Program-made: the position numbers and the translations under genes
Part shown: piece by piece, positions 15,717 to 24,818 of the stretch
How the letters are laid out: every line of letters begins with the position of its first letter
Numbering within the stretch: position 1 is the first letter of the stretch
Origin: Streptomyces sp. NL15-2K
Lineage (GTDB): Bacteria > Actinomycetota > Actinomycetes > Streptomycetales > Streptomycetaceae
Length of the DNA: 64,000 nt
Reading direction: 5' to 3'
NCBI RefSeq assembly: GCF_030551255.1
Contig: NZ_CP130630.1
Coordinates: forward strand, 1,612,001 to 1,676,000
The notes under the pieces: model-generated
What the model was told of the DNA's origin: nothing
What the model saw: the letters and a program-made list of their open reading frames with translations, nothing else
Database searches by the model: none

Positions 15717-17102
15717 ATGCCCATCGCAACGGTCAACCCGGCGAACGGCGAGACACTCAAGACGTACGAGGCCATGGGCGAGGAGGAGATCGAGCGCAGG
15801 CTCCAGCTCGCGGAGGCCACGTTCCGCACGTACCGGACGACGACCTTCGCCGAGCGTGCCCGCCTGCTGCACCGGGCCGCCGATCTCCTCGACGAGGACC
15901 AGCAGGACATCGCCCGCGTGCTGACCACCGAGATGGGCAAGCCCGTCAAGCAGGCCCGCGCGGAGGCCGCCAAGTGCGTCAAGGCGATGCGCTGGTACGC
16001 CGATCACGCCGAGGAACTGCTCGCCGACGAGGAACCCGCCGACTTCGACGTGAAGGACTCCGGCGCCTCCCGGGCCCTGGTCCGCTACCGGCCGATGGGA
16101 CCGGTGCTCGCGGTGATGCCGTGGAACTTCCCCCTCTGGCAGGTGATCCGATTCGCGGCACCGGCCCTCATGGCCGGCAACGTGGGCCTGCTCAAACACG
16201 CCTCGAACGTTCCGCAGACCGCCCTCTACCTGGAGGACCTGTTCCACCGCGCGGGCTTCACCGAGGGCTGTTTCCAGACCCTGCTCATCGGCTCCGGCGC
16301 GGTCGACGACATCCTGCGCGACGAGCGGGTCAAGGCGGCCACCCTCACCGGCAGCGAACCGGCGGGCCGGGCGGTGGCGTCCACCGCCGCGGAGATGATC
16401 AAGAAGACGGTGCTGGAGCTGGGCGGCAGCGACCCGTTCGTGGTGATGCCGTCGGCGGACATCGACCGGGCGGCCCAGGTCGCGGTGACCGCGCGCGTGC
16501 AGAACACCGGGCAGTCGTGCATCGCCGCGAAGCGGTTCATCGTGCACGCGGACGTGTACGACGCCTTCGCCGAGCGGTTCGTTCAGGGCATGAAGGCGCT
16601 GAAGGTCGGCGACCCGCTGGAGGAGGAGACGGAGGTCGGGCCGCTGTCGAGCGAGCAGGGACGGACCGATCTGGAGGAACTGGTCGACGACGCGAGGCGC
16701 GGCGGAGCGACGGTGCTGTGCGGTGGCGAACGGCCGGACGGTCCCGGCTGGTACTACCCGCCGACCGTGCTGGCCGACATCGGCCGCGAGATGCGCATCC
16801 ACCGCGAGGAGGCCTTCGGGCCGGTCGCCACGCTGTACCGCGCGGCCGACCTGGACGAGGCCGTGCTGATCGCGAACGACTCGCCGTTCGGGCTGAGTTC
16901 CAATGTCTGGACGCGCGACGAGAGCGAGGTCGACCGCTTCGTACGGGACCTGGATGCGGGCGGCGTGTACGTCAACGGGATGACGGCGTCCCATCCGGCG
17001 TTCCCGTTCGGCGGAGTGAAGCGGTCCGGGTACGGGCGTGAGCTGTCCGGGCACGGAATCCGGGAGTTCTGCAACATCACGACCGTTTGGCACGGTGCGT
17101 GA
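15717..17102 (+). CDS. Succinate-semialdehyde dehydrogenase-type aldehyde dehydrogenase
   Basis: A 461-residue NAD(P)-dependent dehydrogenase oxidising an aldehyde, most like GabD2-type succinate-semialdehyde dehydrogenases. Motifs are MPWNFPLWQVIRFAAPALMA (about 128-147), the nucleotide-loop GSEPAGRAV, the general base region LELGGSDPFVVM (about 232-243) and the catalytic Cys in NTGQSCIAAKRF (about 263-274). The start at 15717 has GGGAGG nine bases upstream. No aminotransferase of a GABA pathway is adjacent. Confidence 0.92.
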   Translation: MPIATVNPANGETLKTYEAMGEEEIERRLQLAEATFRTYRTTTFAERARLLHRAADLLDEDQQDIARVLTTEMGKPVKQARAEAAKCVKAMRWYADHAEELLADEEPADFDVKDSGASRALVRYRPMGPVLAVMPWNFPLWQVIRFAAPALMAGNVGLLKHASNVPQTALYLEDLFHRAGFTEGCFQTLLIGSGAVDDILRDERVKAATLTGSEPAGRAVASTAAEMIKKTVLELGGSDPFVVMPSADIDRAAQVAVTARVQNTGQSCIAAKRFIVHADVYDAFAERFVQGMKALKVGDPLEEETEVGPLSSEQGRTDLEELVDDARRGGATVLCGGERPDGPGWYYPPTVLADIGREMRIHREEAFGPVATLYRAADLDEAVLIANDSPFGLSSNVWTRDESEVDRFVRDLDAGGVYVNGMTASHPAFPFGGVKRSGYGRELSGHGIREFCNITTVWHGA

Positions 17103-17127
17103 GCGCCGCGCGGCTACCATCCCGTTT

Positions 17128-17364
17128 GTGAACCGCGAAGTGACTCTGCCTCTGATCGTCGACGACCGCGGGACCTTGCAGGTGGCTGCCGCCGATGTGA
17201 GCAAACTGCTCCGCACGGTGGGCGGGAGGTGGCTGCATCTTGTGGAGGCCGGGGCGGACGGGCTCGATGAGGACACGGTGGCCGCGTTGACGATCGAGCT
17301 TGCGAAGCTGGCCGATCGTATTGACGTGGCGTGCATCGCTCACAGCAGCGGGGGTGCGCCGTAG
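17128..17364 (+). CDS. Small conserved Streptomyces protein (DUF6213-like)
   Basis: A 78-residue protein starting at GTG (NREVTLPLIVDDRGTLQVAA) and ending near HSSGGAP. It lacks a signal peptide or membrane segment and has an alpha/beta look (VAALTIELAKLADRIDVACI). I believe it belongs to the DUF6213 group of Streptomyces, from memory. Its role is unknown. It follows the aldehyde dehydrogenase with a 25-bp gap. Confidence 0.7.
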   Translation: MNREVTLPLIVDDRGTLQVAAADVSKLLRTVGGRWLHLVEAGADGLDEDTVAALTIELAKLADRIDVACIAHSSGGAP

Positions 17365-17464
17365 GGCAGGGCGTTCCCCGAAACGGAGCAGCCCCGCGCG
17401 ACACCGTCGCCCCGCCGGGTGATCGTGGGTGGGACCACGCTCACGACTTCCGCGAAGAGACGGC

Positions 17465-18688
17465 ATGAGCGAAGAGACCCTCACCGAGATACTGCCCCCG
17501 ATCCGGCACTGGCCGTCCCTCGACCTGCCCGGCGTCGACTTCGACCCGCTGCTGACCGAACTGATGCGCGAGGGCCCGGTCACCCGGATCCAACTGCCCA
17601 ACGGCGAAGGCTGGGCCTGGCTGGTGACCCGCCACGAGGATGTGCGGATGGTGACCGACGACCCCCGGTTCAGCCGTGAGGCCGTCATGGACCGGGAGGT
17701 CACCCGGCTCGCCCCGCGTTTCGTCCCGGCTCGTGGCGAGGCCGGTTTCCTGGACCCGCCCGACCACACCCGGCTGCGCCGCTCGGTGGCCGCCGCCTTC
17801 ACGGCGACGGGCGTGGAGCGGATCCGCGAGAAGTCCCGCCGCATGCTCGACGAACTGGTCGACGAGCTGCTTCAGGACGGTCCGCCCGCCGATCTCACCG
17901 CGAGCGTCCTCAGCCCGTTCTCCATCGCGGTGATCTGCGAGCTGATGGGCGTCCCGGCCGCCGACTGGCACGGCATGCACACCTGGACCCAGCTCATCCT
18001 GTCCGCCTCGCACGGCGCCCAGGTCGGCGAGAAGGCCAAGAACGAGATGGGCGCGTACTTCGCCCGGCTCATTGGCGAGCGCGAAGGCAGCACGGACCAG
18101 GACGTCATTTCGCTGCTCGGTGCCGCCGTGGGCCGCGGCGAGGTGACCCTGGAGGAGGCGGTGGGCCTCGCGGTGCTCCTCCAGATCGGCGGCCAGCCGG
18201 TCACTCACCACAGCGGCCAGATGTTCTACATCCTCCTGACGCGCCCCGGCCTGGCCGAACGGCTGCGCGCCGAGCCGGAGATCCGCCCGAAGGCCATCGA
18301 CGAACTGCTGCGCTACATCCCGCACCGCAACGCGGTCGGCCTGTCGCGGATCGCCCTGGAGGACGTGGGGATCAGGGGCGTACGGATCCGGGCGGGCGAC
18401 GCGCTCTACGTGTCGTACCTGGCCGCGAACCGGGACCCGGACGTCTTCCCGTTCCCGGAGACGATCGACTTCGACCGCGACCCGAGCCCGCATGTCTCCT
18501 TCGGCTCCGGCCCGCACGCCTGCCCCGGCGGAACGCTCGTCCGGCTGGAGTCCGAGCTGCTGATCGACGCGCTGCTGGACGGGATTCCCGGTCTGGGGCT
18601 CGCCGTACCGCCCGAGGAGGTCCCCTTCAGGAGGGGCGCGTCGATCCGCGGGCCCGAGACTCTCCCCGTCACCTGGTCACACCAGTGA
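17465..18688 (+). CDS. Cytochrome P450, CYP158A-like
   Basis: A 407-residue soluble P450 with the heme loop FGSGPHACPGG (about 344-354, axial Cys) and EXXR as ELLR (about 279-282). The I-helix reads LQIGGQPVTHHSGQ, so the usual acid-threonine pair is missing. The sequence closely resembles CYP158A2 (as I remember it), the flaviolin-coupling P450 of S. coelicolor whose I-helix is also non-canonical. In that organism it sits next to the type III polyketide synthase gene rppA and a cupin gene. Here only about 100 bp separate it from the DUF6213-like gene, and neither partner is present. Confidence 0.88.
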   Translation: MSEETLTEILPPIRHWPSLDLPGVDFDPLLTELMREGPVTRIQLPNGEGWAWLVTRHEDVRMVTDDPRFSREAVMDREVTRLAPRFVPARGEAGFLDPPDHTRLRRSVAAAFTATGVERIREKSRRMLDELVDELLQDGPPADLTASVLSPFSIAVICELMGVPAADWHGMHTWTQLILSASHGAQVGEKAKNEMGAYFARLIGEREGSTDQDVISLLGAAVGRGEVTLEEAVGLAVLLQIGGQPVTHHSGQMFYILLTRPGLAERLRAEPEIRPKAIDELLRYIPHRNAVGLSRIALEDVGIRGVRIRAGDALYVSYLAANRDPDVFPFPETIDFDRDPSPHVSFGSGPHACPGGTLVRLESELLIDALLDGIPGLGLAVPPEEVPFRRGASIRGPETLPVTWSHQ

Positions 18689-18704
18689 GTGCGGACCCGC
18701 GGCT

Positions 18705-19931
18705 CTACCGGATCGGCATCCCCGACAGCGTCCGCGCGATCACCAGCCGCTGGATCTCGCTCGTCCCCTCGAAGATCGTGTAGATGGCGGCGTCACGGTG
18801 CATCCGCTCGACCGGGTACTCCCGCGTGTAGCCGTTCCCACCCAGGATCTGGATCGCCTGGGCGGTCACCTGCTTCGCCGTCTCGCTCGCGAACAGCTTC
18901 GACATCGAGCCCTCGGCCGCCGTGAACTGCTTGCCGTTGACCGCCATCCAGGACGCCCGCCAGACCAGGAGGCGTGCCGCGTCGATGGATGTCCGCATGT
19001 CCGCCAGCTGGAAGGCGACGCCCTGGTTGTCGATGATCGGACGGCCGAACTGCTCACGCGTCTTCGCGTAGTCGAGGGCGACCTCGTACGCGGCCCGGGC
19101 GGTGCCCACGGCCATCGCCCCCACGGCCGGACGCGAGGCCTCGAACGTGGCCATCGCCGCGTTCTTCACTCGCTCACCGCCCGTCTTCGCCCTCTCACGG
19201 GCGCGGGCCAGCCGCTCGTCCAGCTTCTCCTTGCCGCCGAGCAGGCAGGAGCCGGGAACGCGGACGTTGTCCAGGACCACCTCGGCGGTGTGCGAGGCGC
19301 GGATGCCGTGCTTCTTGAACTTCTGCCCCTGGGCGAGACCCGGCGTGTTCGGCGGGATGATGAAGGACGCGTGGCCCTTGGAGCCGAGCTCCGGGTCGAC
19401 GACCGCGACGACGACGTGGACATTGGCGATGCCGCCATTGGTCGCCCAGGTCTTGGTGCCGTTGATCACCCACTCGTCCTTGGCCTCGTCGTACACGGCC
19501 CGCGTCCGCATCGAGGCCACGTCGGAACCGGCGTCCGGCTCGGAGGAGCAGAAGGCGGCGACCTTTACATCGCCCGCATCGCCGTACATCTGGGGGATCC
19601 AGGTGCCGATCTGTTCCTCGGTGCCGTTGGCGAGGACGCCGACGGCGGCCAGGCCCGTGCCGACGATGGAGAGGGCGATGCCGGCGTCGCCCCAGAACAG
19701 CTCCTCCATGGCCATGGGTATGCCGAGGCCGGTGGGGTCGAAGTACTGCTGGGCGTAGAAGTCGAGGGAATAGATGCCGACCTTTGCGGCCTCCTGGATG
19801 ACCGGCCAGGGAGTCTCCTCACGCTCGTCCCATTCGGCGGCCGCGGGCCGGATCACATCGGCGGCGAAGCCGTGCAGCCAGTCGCGGACCTCCTTCTGTT
19901 CGTCGTTGAGCTCCATGGTGAACTCGGCCAT
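18705..19931 (-). CDS. Acyl-CoA dehydrogenase
   Basis: A 408-residue FAD-dependent acyl-CoA dehydrogenase of normal length. Motifs are [19 protein letters not shown] (about 130-148), [14 protein letters not shown] (about 155-168), [12 protein letters not shown] (about 290-301), and the C-terminal [20 protein letters not shown] containing the catalytic-region Glu (about 380-399). An insertion of charged residues near 240-257 ([20 protein letters not shown]) is part of this subfamily. It is divergent from a TetR gene with two similar inverted repeats in the intergenic region. Confidence 0.93.
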   Translation of the reverse strand: MAEFTMELNDEQKEVRDWLHGFAADVIRPAAAEWDEREETPWPVIQEAAKVGIYSLDFYAQQYFDPTGLGIPMAMEELFWGDAGIALSIVGTGLAAVGVLANGTEEQIGTWIPQMYGDAGDVKVAAFCSSEPDAGSDVASMRTRAVYDEAKDEWVINGTKTWATNGGIANVHVVVAVVDPELGSKGHASFIIPPNTPGLAQGQKFKKHGIRASHTAEVVLDNVRVPGSCLLGGKEKLDERLARARERAKTGGERVKNAAMATFEASRPAVGAMAVGTARAAYEVALDYAKTREQFGRPIIDNQGVAFQLADMRTSIDAARLLVWRASWMAVNGKQFTAAEGSMSKLFASETAKQVTAQAIQILGGNGYTREYPVERMHRDAAIYTIFEGTSEIQRLVIARTLSGMPIR

Positions 19932-19956
19932 GTCCCCTCCAGCGGCGCATTTGCAT

Positions 19957-19994
19957 GTTACTTGCGGTAACTTGAGTCTGTTACTGGTCGGTAG
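19957..19994. promoter_or_regulatory. Two TetR-type operators between acyl-CoA dehydrogenase and tetR
   Basis: GTTACTTGCGGTAAC (19957-19971) is a 5-5-5 dyad. TTACTGGTCGGTAG (19981-19994) is a second, slightly imperfect copy of the TTAC-N6-GTAA pattern. They lie between the acyl-CoA dehydrogenase start (19931) and the TetR start (20101), so the TetR protein probably represses both directions. Confidence 0.6.
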
Positions 19995-20100
19995 GAAAAG
20001 TCAACTCCCGATGAACGCCCGGCAGCCCGTTCGATGCACTGGGCATGCAGAGTGTTAGTTTGCGCAGGCATTACCTAGACAGCACGGGTGGGGAGAGCTC

Positions 20101-20745
20101 ATGGACACCACACAGCGGACCGATCAGCAGCGGTCCGCCGACCGCCGTCGGCGAGAGCTGCTGGAGGCCGCGGACCGAGTGGTGCTGCGCGACGGCCCAC
20201 AGGCCTCGATGAACGCCATCGCCGCGGAGGCCGGCATCACCAAGCCCATTCTCTACCGGCACTTCGGCGACAAGGGTGGACTTTACGCCGCGTTGGCCAA
20301 ACGGCACACGGACGCGTTGCTGAATTCACTGCGCGCCGCGCTGGACGCGCCGGCGGAGCGCAGGGAGCGGGTCGAGGCCACGTTGGACACGTACCTCGCG
20401 GCGATCGAGGCGCGGCCTCAGGTCTACCGGTTCCTGATGCATCCGGCGGAGGGGGGCCCGAGCGGTGATCAGGGCTTCGATGGGGGCAAGAACACCATTC
20501 CGTTGTTGCGGCGGATGGGTGAGGAGTTGGCTCAGGTCATCGAGGATCGGTTGGACCTGGGACCGGGGGGTGAGCAGTTGGCTCGGGTGTGGGGGCATGG
20601 GATCGTCGGGATGATGCATGCGGCGGGGGACTGGTGGTTGGGGGAACGTCCCTGTTCTCGTGCGGAGTTGGTGCGGAGTCTGGCGGATCTGTTGTGGGGG
20701 CGGCTCGCTGCGGCGGGGGACAAGATGGGGGGTCCGGGGTTCTGA
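20101..20745 (+). CDS. TetR-family regulator
   Basis: A 214-residue regulator with an N-terminal TetR helix-turn-helix (SMNAIAAEAGITKPILYRHFGDKGGLYAA, about 36-64) and a helical ligand-binding domain. GGGGAGAG lies ahead of the ATG. Divergent placement and two operator-like dyads indicate control of the acyl-CoA dehydrogenase gene, probably in response to an acyl-CoA. Confidence 0.9.
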   Translation: MDTTQRTDQQRSADRRRRELLEAADRVVLRDGPQASMNAIAAEAGITKPILYRHFGDKGGLYAALAKRHTDALLNSLRAALDAPAERRERVEATLDTYLAAIEARPQVYRFLMHPAEGGPSGDQGFDGGKNTIPLLRRMGEELAQVIEDRLDLGPGGEQLARVWGHGIVGMMHAAGDWWLGERPCSRAELVRSLADLLWGRLAAAGDKMGGPGF

Positions 20746-20768
20746 CCGTCGCCCGGAGGTACGTCCGC

Positions 20769-21308
20769 TCACCGGTGCCATGAAGCTCGGGCCACCTGTC
20801 GCATCAGGCGGCGGTGGCGCCAGCCCTTCAGATGGTCCGCGTACACCCTGCCCTCCAAGTGGTCGCATTCGTGCTGCAAGCATCTGGCGAAGAAGCCCGT
20901 GCCGTGGATCGTCAGCGGCTCGCCCGTCATCGTGAAGCCCTCGACCACCGCATGGTCGTACCGCTCCGTCCCCGCCTCCAGGCCCGGAAGGGAAAGGCAG
21001 CCCTCCGGCCCCCGCAGCACCACCCCGTCGGCTTCCACCAGCCGTGGGTTGACCACGTGACCCACGTGGCGCTCCTCCTCGTCGTCCGGGCAGTCGTACA
21101 CGAACACCCGTAGCTGCTCCCCCACTTGATTCGCCGCCAGGCCCACCCCCTGTGCCGCGTACATCGTCGCGAACAGGTCCTCCACGAGGGTCGCCAGCTC
21201 GGGGCCGAAGTCGGTGACGTCCTTGCACGGGGCGTGCAGAACCGCGTCGCCGAGCAGCGTGAGGGGGCGGACACGCCCGTGGGTGCCCGGGATGGAGCCG
21301 TTTCGCAT
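20769..21308 (-). CDS. def: Peptide deformylase
   Basis: A 179-residue metalloenzyme removing the N-formyl group from nascent proteins. All three motifs are present: GVGLAANQVG (about 55-64), EGCLSLPG (about 100-107, metal Cys) and QHECDHLEG (about 144-152, two His ligands and catalytic Glu). The start at 21308 (MRNGSIPGTHGR) is preferred over the longer open frame from 21407. Actinomycetes commonly carry more than one def gene. It converges on the TetR gene with a 23-bp gap and is divergent from the murT-like gene. Confidence 0.93.
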   Translation of the reverse strand: MRNGSIPGTHGRVRPLTLLGDAVLHAPCKDVTDFGPELATLVEDLFATMYAAQGVGLAANQVGEQLRVFVYDCPDDEEERHVGHVVNPRLVEADGVVLRGPEGCLSLPGLEAGTERYDHAVVEGFTMTGEPLTIHGTGFFARCLQHECDHLEGRVYADHLKGWRHRRLMRQVARASWHR

Positions 21309-21457
21309 GGCGGCAAGGGTACGGTCCCGTCCGCCCGGGCCCGCCGCGGAAAGCCCAGGTGCGATTCGGGAGTGCGAATGGAATCTCGATAGGCTGACCA
21401 CCACCACGTTGCCGTCAGGCAGAGGCGCGGCGCGTACGCAAGGAGGATCGAGAACTG

Positions 21458-22696
21458 ATGTCAGGCAACTCGGACCCGCTCACGCCGCGGGCCAAGCTGG
21501 CCGTGACCGCGGGCAAGGCGGTCGCGGCGGCGTCGCGCGCCGCGGGGCGCGGCAGCGGTTCGGTGATCGGCGGCCGCGTGGCGCTCAAGCTCGACCCCGA
21601 CCTCCTCGCCCGGCTCGCCCAGAACCTGGACGTCATCCTCGTGTCGGCGACCAACGGCAAGACCACGACCACCCGGCTGATCGCCGAAGCGCTCCGGGCT
21701 GCGGGCCCGGTTGTCTCCAACGCGCTCGGCGCCAACATGCCGGCCGGCATCACCTCGGCGCTGGCGGGCAGCTCGGACGCGAGGTACGGCGTCATCGAGG
21801 TGGACGAGAAGTACCTCGCCGGGGTCGCCCGGGACACCGCCCCGAAGTGCATCGCCCTGCTCAACCTCTCCCGCGACCAGCTCGACCGCGCCGCCGAGAC
21901 CCGCATGCTCGCCGAGAACTGGCGGGAGGGGCTCGCCGGTTCCAAGGCCGTGATCGTGGCCAACGCGGACGACCCGCTGGTGGTGTGGGCCGCGTCCTCC
22001 TCCCCCAACGTGATCTGGGTCGCCGCCGGGCAGATGTGGAAGGACGACGCCTGGTCCTGCCCGTCCTGCGGTGGCGTGATGCAGCGGCCCGGCGACGACT
22101 GGTTCTGCGGTGAGTGCGGCTTCCGCCGTCCCACCCCGAGCTGGGCACTGTCCGGTGACCATGTTCTGGACCCGCACGGCTCCGCCTGGCCGATCCACCT
22201 CCAGCTGCCGGGCCGCGCCAACAAGGCCAACGCCGCCTCCTCGGCCGCCGTCGCCGCCGTCTTCGGGGTACCGCCGCAGGTCGCCCTGGAACGCATGTAC
22301 CAGGTACAGGCGGTGGCCGGGCGCTACGACGTCGTCCAGTTCCAGGGCCGGGACCTGCGGCTGCTGCTCGCCAAGAACCCGGCGGGCTGGCTCGAAACGT
22401 TCAGCCTGATCGATCCGCCACCGACCCCGGTGATCCTCTCCGTGAACGCGCGCGGCGCCGACGGCACCGACACCTCCTGGCTCTGGGACGTCGACTACAC
22501 GCGCCTGACCGGCCACCCGATCTGCGTCATCGGCGACCGGAGGCTGGACCTCGCGGTGCGCCTGGAGGTCGCCAATCAGCACTTCCAGGTGTACGACAAC
22601 CTCGACCAGGCCGTGCAGATGTGCCCGCCCGGCCGGATCGAGGTCATCGCCAACTACACCGCCTTCCAGGACCTGCGCCGCCGCGTCGGCAACTGA
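21458..22696 (+). CDS. murT: Lipid II isoglutaminyl synthase, Mur ligase-like subunit MurT
   Basis: A 412-residue ATP-dependent ligase subunit that, with GatD, amidates the D-Glu of lipid II in peptidoglycan synthesis. It has the Mur-type ATP site SATNGKTTTTRLIAEAL (about 64-80), the zinc-ribbon insertion CPSCGG...CGECGF (about 204-225) characteristic of MurT, and a C-terminal DUF1727-like domain. AAGGAGG precedes the start. The glutaminase partner follows after 39 bp. Confidence 0.92.
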   Translation: MSGNSDPLTPRAKLAVTAGKAVAAASRAAGRGSGSVIGGRVALKLDPDLLARLAQNLDVILVSATNGKTTTTRLIAEALRAAGPVVSNALGANMPAGITSALAGSSDARYGVIEVDEKYLAGVARDTAPKCIALLNLSRDQLDRAAETRMLAENWREGLAGSKAVIVANADDPLVVWAASSSPNVIWVAAGQMWKDDAWSCPSCGGVMQRPGDDWFCGECGFRRPTPSWALSGDHVLDPHGSAWPIHLQLPGRANKANAASSAAVAAVFGVPPQVALERMYQVQAVAGRYDVVQFQGRDLRLLLAKNPAGWLETFSLIDPPPTPVILSVNARGADGTDTSWLWDVDYTRLTGHPICVIGDRRLDLAVRLEVANQHFQVYDNLDQAVQMCPPGRIEVIANYTAFQDLRRRVGN

Positions 22697-22735
22697 CGTG
22701 ATCGGCGACCTCCGTAATCCGAGGACAATGACTTC

Positions 22736-23464
22736 ATGAGCGACAACAGCCTGCGGGTCGTCTGGATCTACCCCGACCTGCTCAGTACGTACGGCGACCA
22801 GGGCAACGTCCTCGTCGTGGAACGCCGGGCGCGGCAGCGCGGTCTCGACGTGGCCCGGCTCGACGTGCGCAGCGACCAGCCGATCCCGACCTCCGGCGAC
22901 ATCTACCTGATCGGCGGCGGCGAGGACCGGCCGCAGCGGCTCGCGGCGGAGCGGCTGCGCCGGGACGGCGGACTGCTCCGGGCCGTGGAGAACGGCGCGA
23001 TCGTCTTCTCGGTGTGCGCCGGCTACCAGATCCTCGGCCACGAGTTCATCAACGACCTCGGTCAGCGCGAGCCCGGTCTCGGTCTGCTGGACGTGGTGTC
23101 CGTGCGCGGCGAGGGTGAGCGGTGCGTCGGTGACGTGCTCGGGGACATCGACCCGCGTCTGGGCCTGCCCCCGCTGACCGGCTTCGAGAACCACCAGGGC
23201 GTCACCCACCTCGGCCCCACCGCCCGCCCGCTCGCCCAGGTGCGGCTGGGCAAGGGCAACGGCACGGGGGACGGCACGGAGGGCGCGTACAACGACACGG
23301 TCTTCGGTACGTACATGCACGGCCCGGTGCTGGCCCGCAACCCGCTCATCGCCGACCTGCTGCTGAAGCTGGCGCTGGACGTCAACGCGCTGCCGCCGAC
23401 CGACGACCGGTGGTACGAGGCGCTGCGCAACGAGCGCATCGCGAGCGCGCAGCAGCCCGCGTGA
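22736..23464 (+). CDS. gatD: Lipid II isoglutaminyl synthase, glutaminase subunit GatD
   Basis: A 242-residue class I glutamine amidotransferase of the CobB/CobQ type that supplies ammonia to MurT. The nucleophile Cys is in FSVCAGYQILG (about 92-102), and the catalytic His is in GTYMHGPVLARNP (about 193-205). It is co-transcribed with murT. Confidence 0.92.
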   Translation: MSDNSLRVVWIYPDLLSTYGDQGNVLVVERRARQRGLDVARLDVRSDQPIPTSGDIYLIGGGEDRPQRLAAERLRRDGGLLRAVENGAIVFSVCAGYQILGHEFINDLGQREPGLGLLDVVSVRGEGERCVGDVLGDIDPRLGLPPLTGFENHQGVTHLGPTARPLAQVRLGKGNGTGDGTEGAYNDTVFGTYMHGPVLARNPLIADLLLKLALDVNALPPTDDRWYEALRNERIASAQQPA

Positions 23465-23652
23465 GGTGTCGTACACCGGCTGTCCCACCTGGCGTAACCA
23501 GCCCGTCTGACGGTCCGTCCGCACAGGTGAGCGGCGTCGTCCAGCAGGCGGACGCGTTCTTCGGCCCCGCCCCCTCCTGCCGCTAGGGTGGCGGGGATCG
23601 AGCCGGACAACGTGGTCCGGACCCGGCCCACATCGAGAAGGTATTTCGGGCT

Positions 23653-24678
23653 ATGCGCATTGGTGTCCTCACCTCCGGCGGTGACTGCCCCGGCCTGAAC
23701 GCCGTCATCCGGTCCGTCGTACACCGTTCCGTCGTCGACCACGGCGACGAAGTCATCGGTTTCCGGGACGGCTGGAAGGGCCTCCTGGAGTGTGACTACC
23801 TCAAGCTCGACCTCGACGCGGTGAGCGGCATCCTGGCCCGCGGCGGGACGATCCTCGGTTCCTCCCGGGTCCAGCCCTCACACCTGCGGGACGGTGTGGA
23901 GCGGGCCCGCGGCCACGTCGAGGAACTCGGTCTCGACGCGATCATCCCGATCGGCGGTGAGGGCACGCTCAAGGCCGCCCGGCTGATGTCGGACAACGGT
24001 CTGCCCATCGTCGGTGTGCCGAAGACCATAGACAACGACATCGCCGTCACCGACGTCACCTTCGGCTTCGACACGGCCGTGGGCGTCGCGACGGAGGCAC
24101 TGGACCGGCTCAAGACCACCGCCGAGTCCCATCAGCGCGTCCTGGTCGTGGAGGTCATGGGCCGCCACACCGGCTGGATCGCGCTGCACTCCGGCATGGC
24201 GGCGGGCGCCCACGCCATCGTCGTACCGGAACGGCCCTTCGACATCGAGGCGTTGACCAAGAAGGTCGGCGAGCGGTTCGAGGCGGGCAAGCGGTTCGCG
24301 ATCGTCGTGGCGGCGGAGGGGGCGAAGCCGGAGCCCGGTTCCATGACCTACGACGAGGGCGGCAAGGACATCTACGGCCATGAGCGGTTCGCCGGGATCG
24401 CGCGGCAGCTGTCCATCGAGCTGGAGCAGCGGCTCGGGAAGGAAGCGCGGCCGGTGATTCTCGGGCATGTGCAGCGCGGTGGGACGCCGACGGCCTACGA
24501 CCGGGTGCTGGCCACCCGTTTCGGCTGGCATGCCGTGGAGGCCGTGCACCGGGGAGAGTTCGGCAAGATGACGGCGCTGCGGGGGACGGACATCGTGATG
24601 GTGTCGTTGGCGGAGGCCGTGGAAACGCTGAAGACGGTTCCCGCGGAGCGGTACGAAGAGGCGGAGTGCGTCCTCTAG
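23653..24678 (+). CDS. pfkA: ATP-dependent 6-phosphofructokinase
   Basis: A 341-residue glycolytic kinase phosphorylating fructose 6-phosphate. Motifs are GVLTSGGDCPGLNAVIR (about 4-20), the GGEGTLKAA nucleotide loop (about 103-111; Gly after Glu fits ATP rather than diphosphate use), the catalytic PKTIDNDI (about 124-131) and MGRHTGWIA (about 170-178). The gene has its own roughly 190-bp upstream region and ends before a strong terminator. By gene order it corresponds to the PfkA3 locus of S. coelicolor (recollection). Confidence 0.93.
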   Translation: MRIGVLTSGGDCPGLNAVIRSVVHRSVVDHGDEVIGFRDGWKGLLECDYLKLDLDAVSGILARGGTILGSSRVQPSHLRDGVERARGHVEELGLDAIIPIGGEGTLKAARLMSDNGLPIVGVPKTIDNDIAVTDVTFGFDTAVGVATEALDRLKTTAESHQRVLVVEVMGRHTGWIALHSGMAAGAHAIVVPERPFDIEALTKKVGERFEAGKRFAIVVAAEGAKPEPGSMTYDEGGKDIYGHERFAGIARQLSIELEQRLGKEARPVILGHVQRGGTPTAYDRVLATRFGWHAVEAVHRGEFGKMTALRGTDIVMVSLAEAVETLKTVPAERYEEAECVL

Positions 24679-24733
24679 GGCGAGCCGTGTAGATCAACTC
24701 GTGTAGATCGACTCGTACGGAATTGAAGAGTCC

Positions 24734-24761
24734 GCCCCCGGTCGCTGCGGCGACCGGGGGC
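24734..24761 (+). terminator. Strong hairpin terminator after pfkA
   Basis: A perfect 12-bp stem GCCCCCGGTCGC / GCGACCGGGGGC with a TGCG tetraloop, followed by AGTTCTAAT. It lies 56 bp after the pfkA stop and before the CtaG-like gene. Confidence 0.85.
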
Positions 24762-24818
24762 AGTTCTAATCTGTCTGCGGACAGACACGCACAACCCCCA
24801 CGAATCAGGAGCCGTTGG

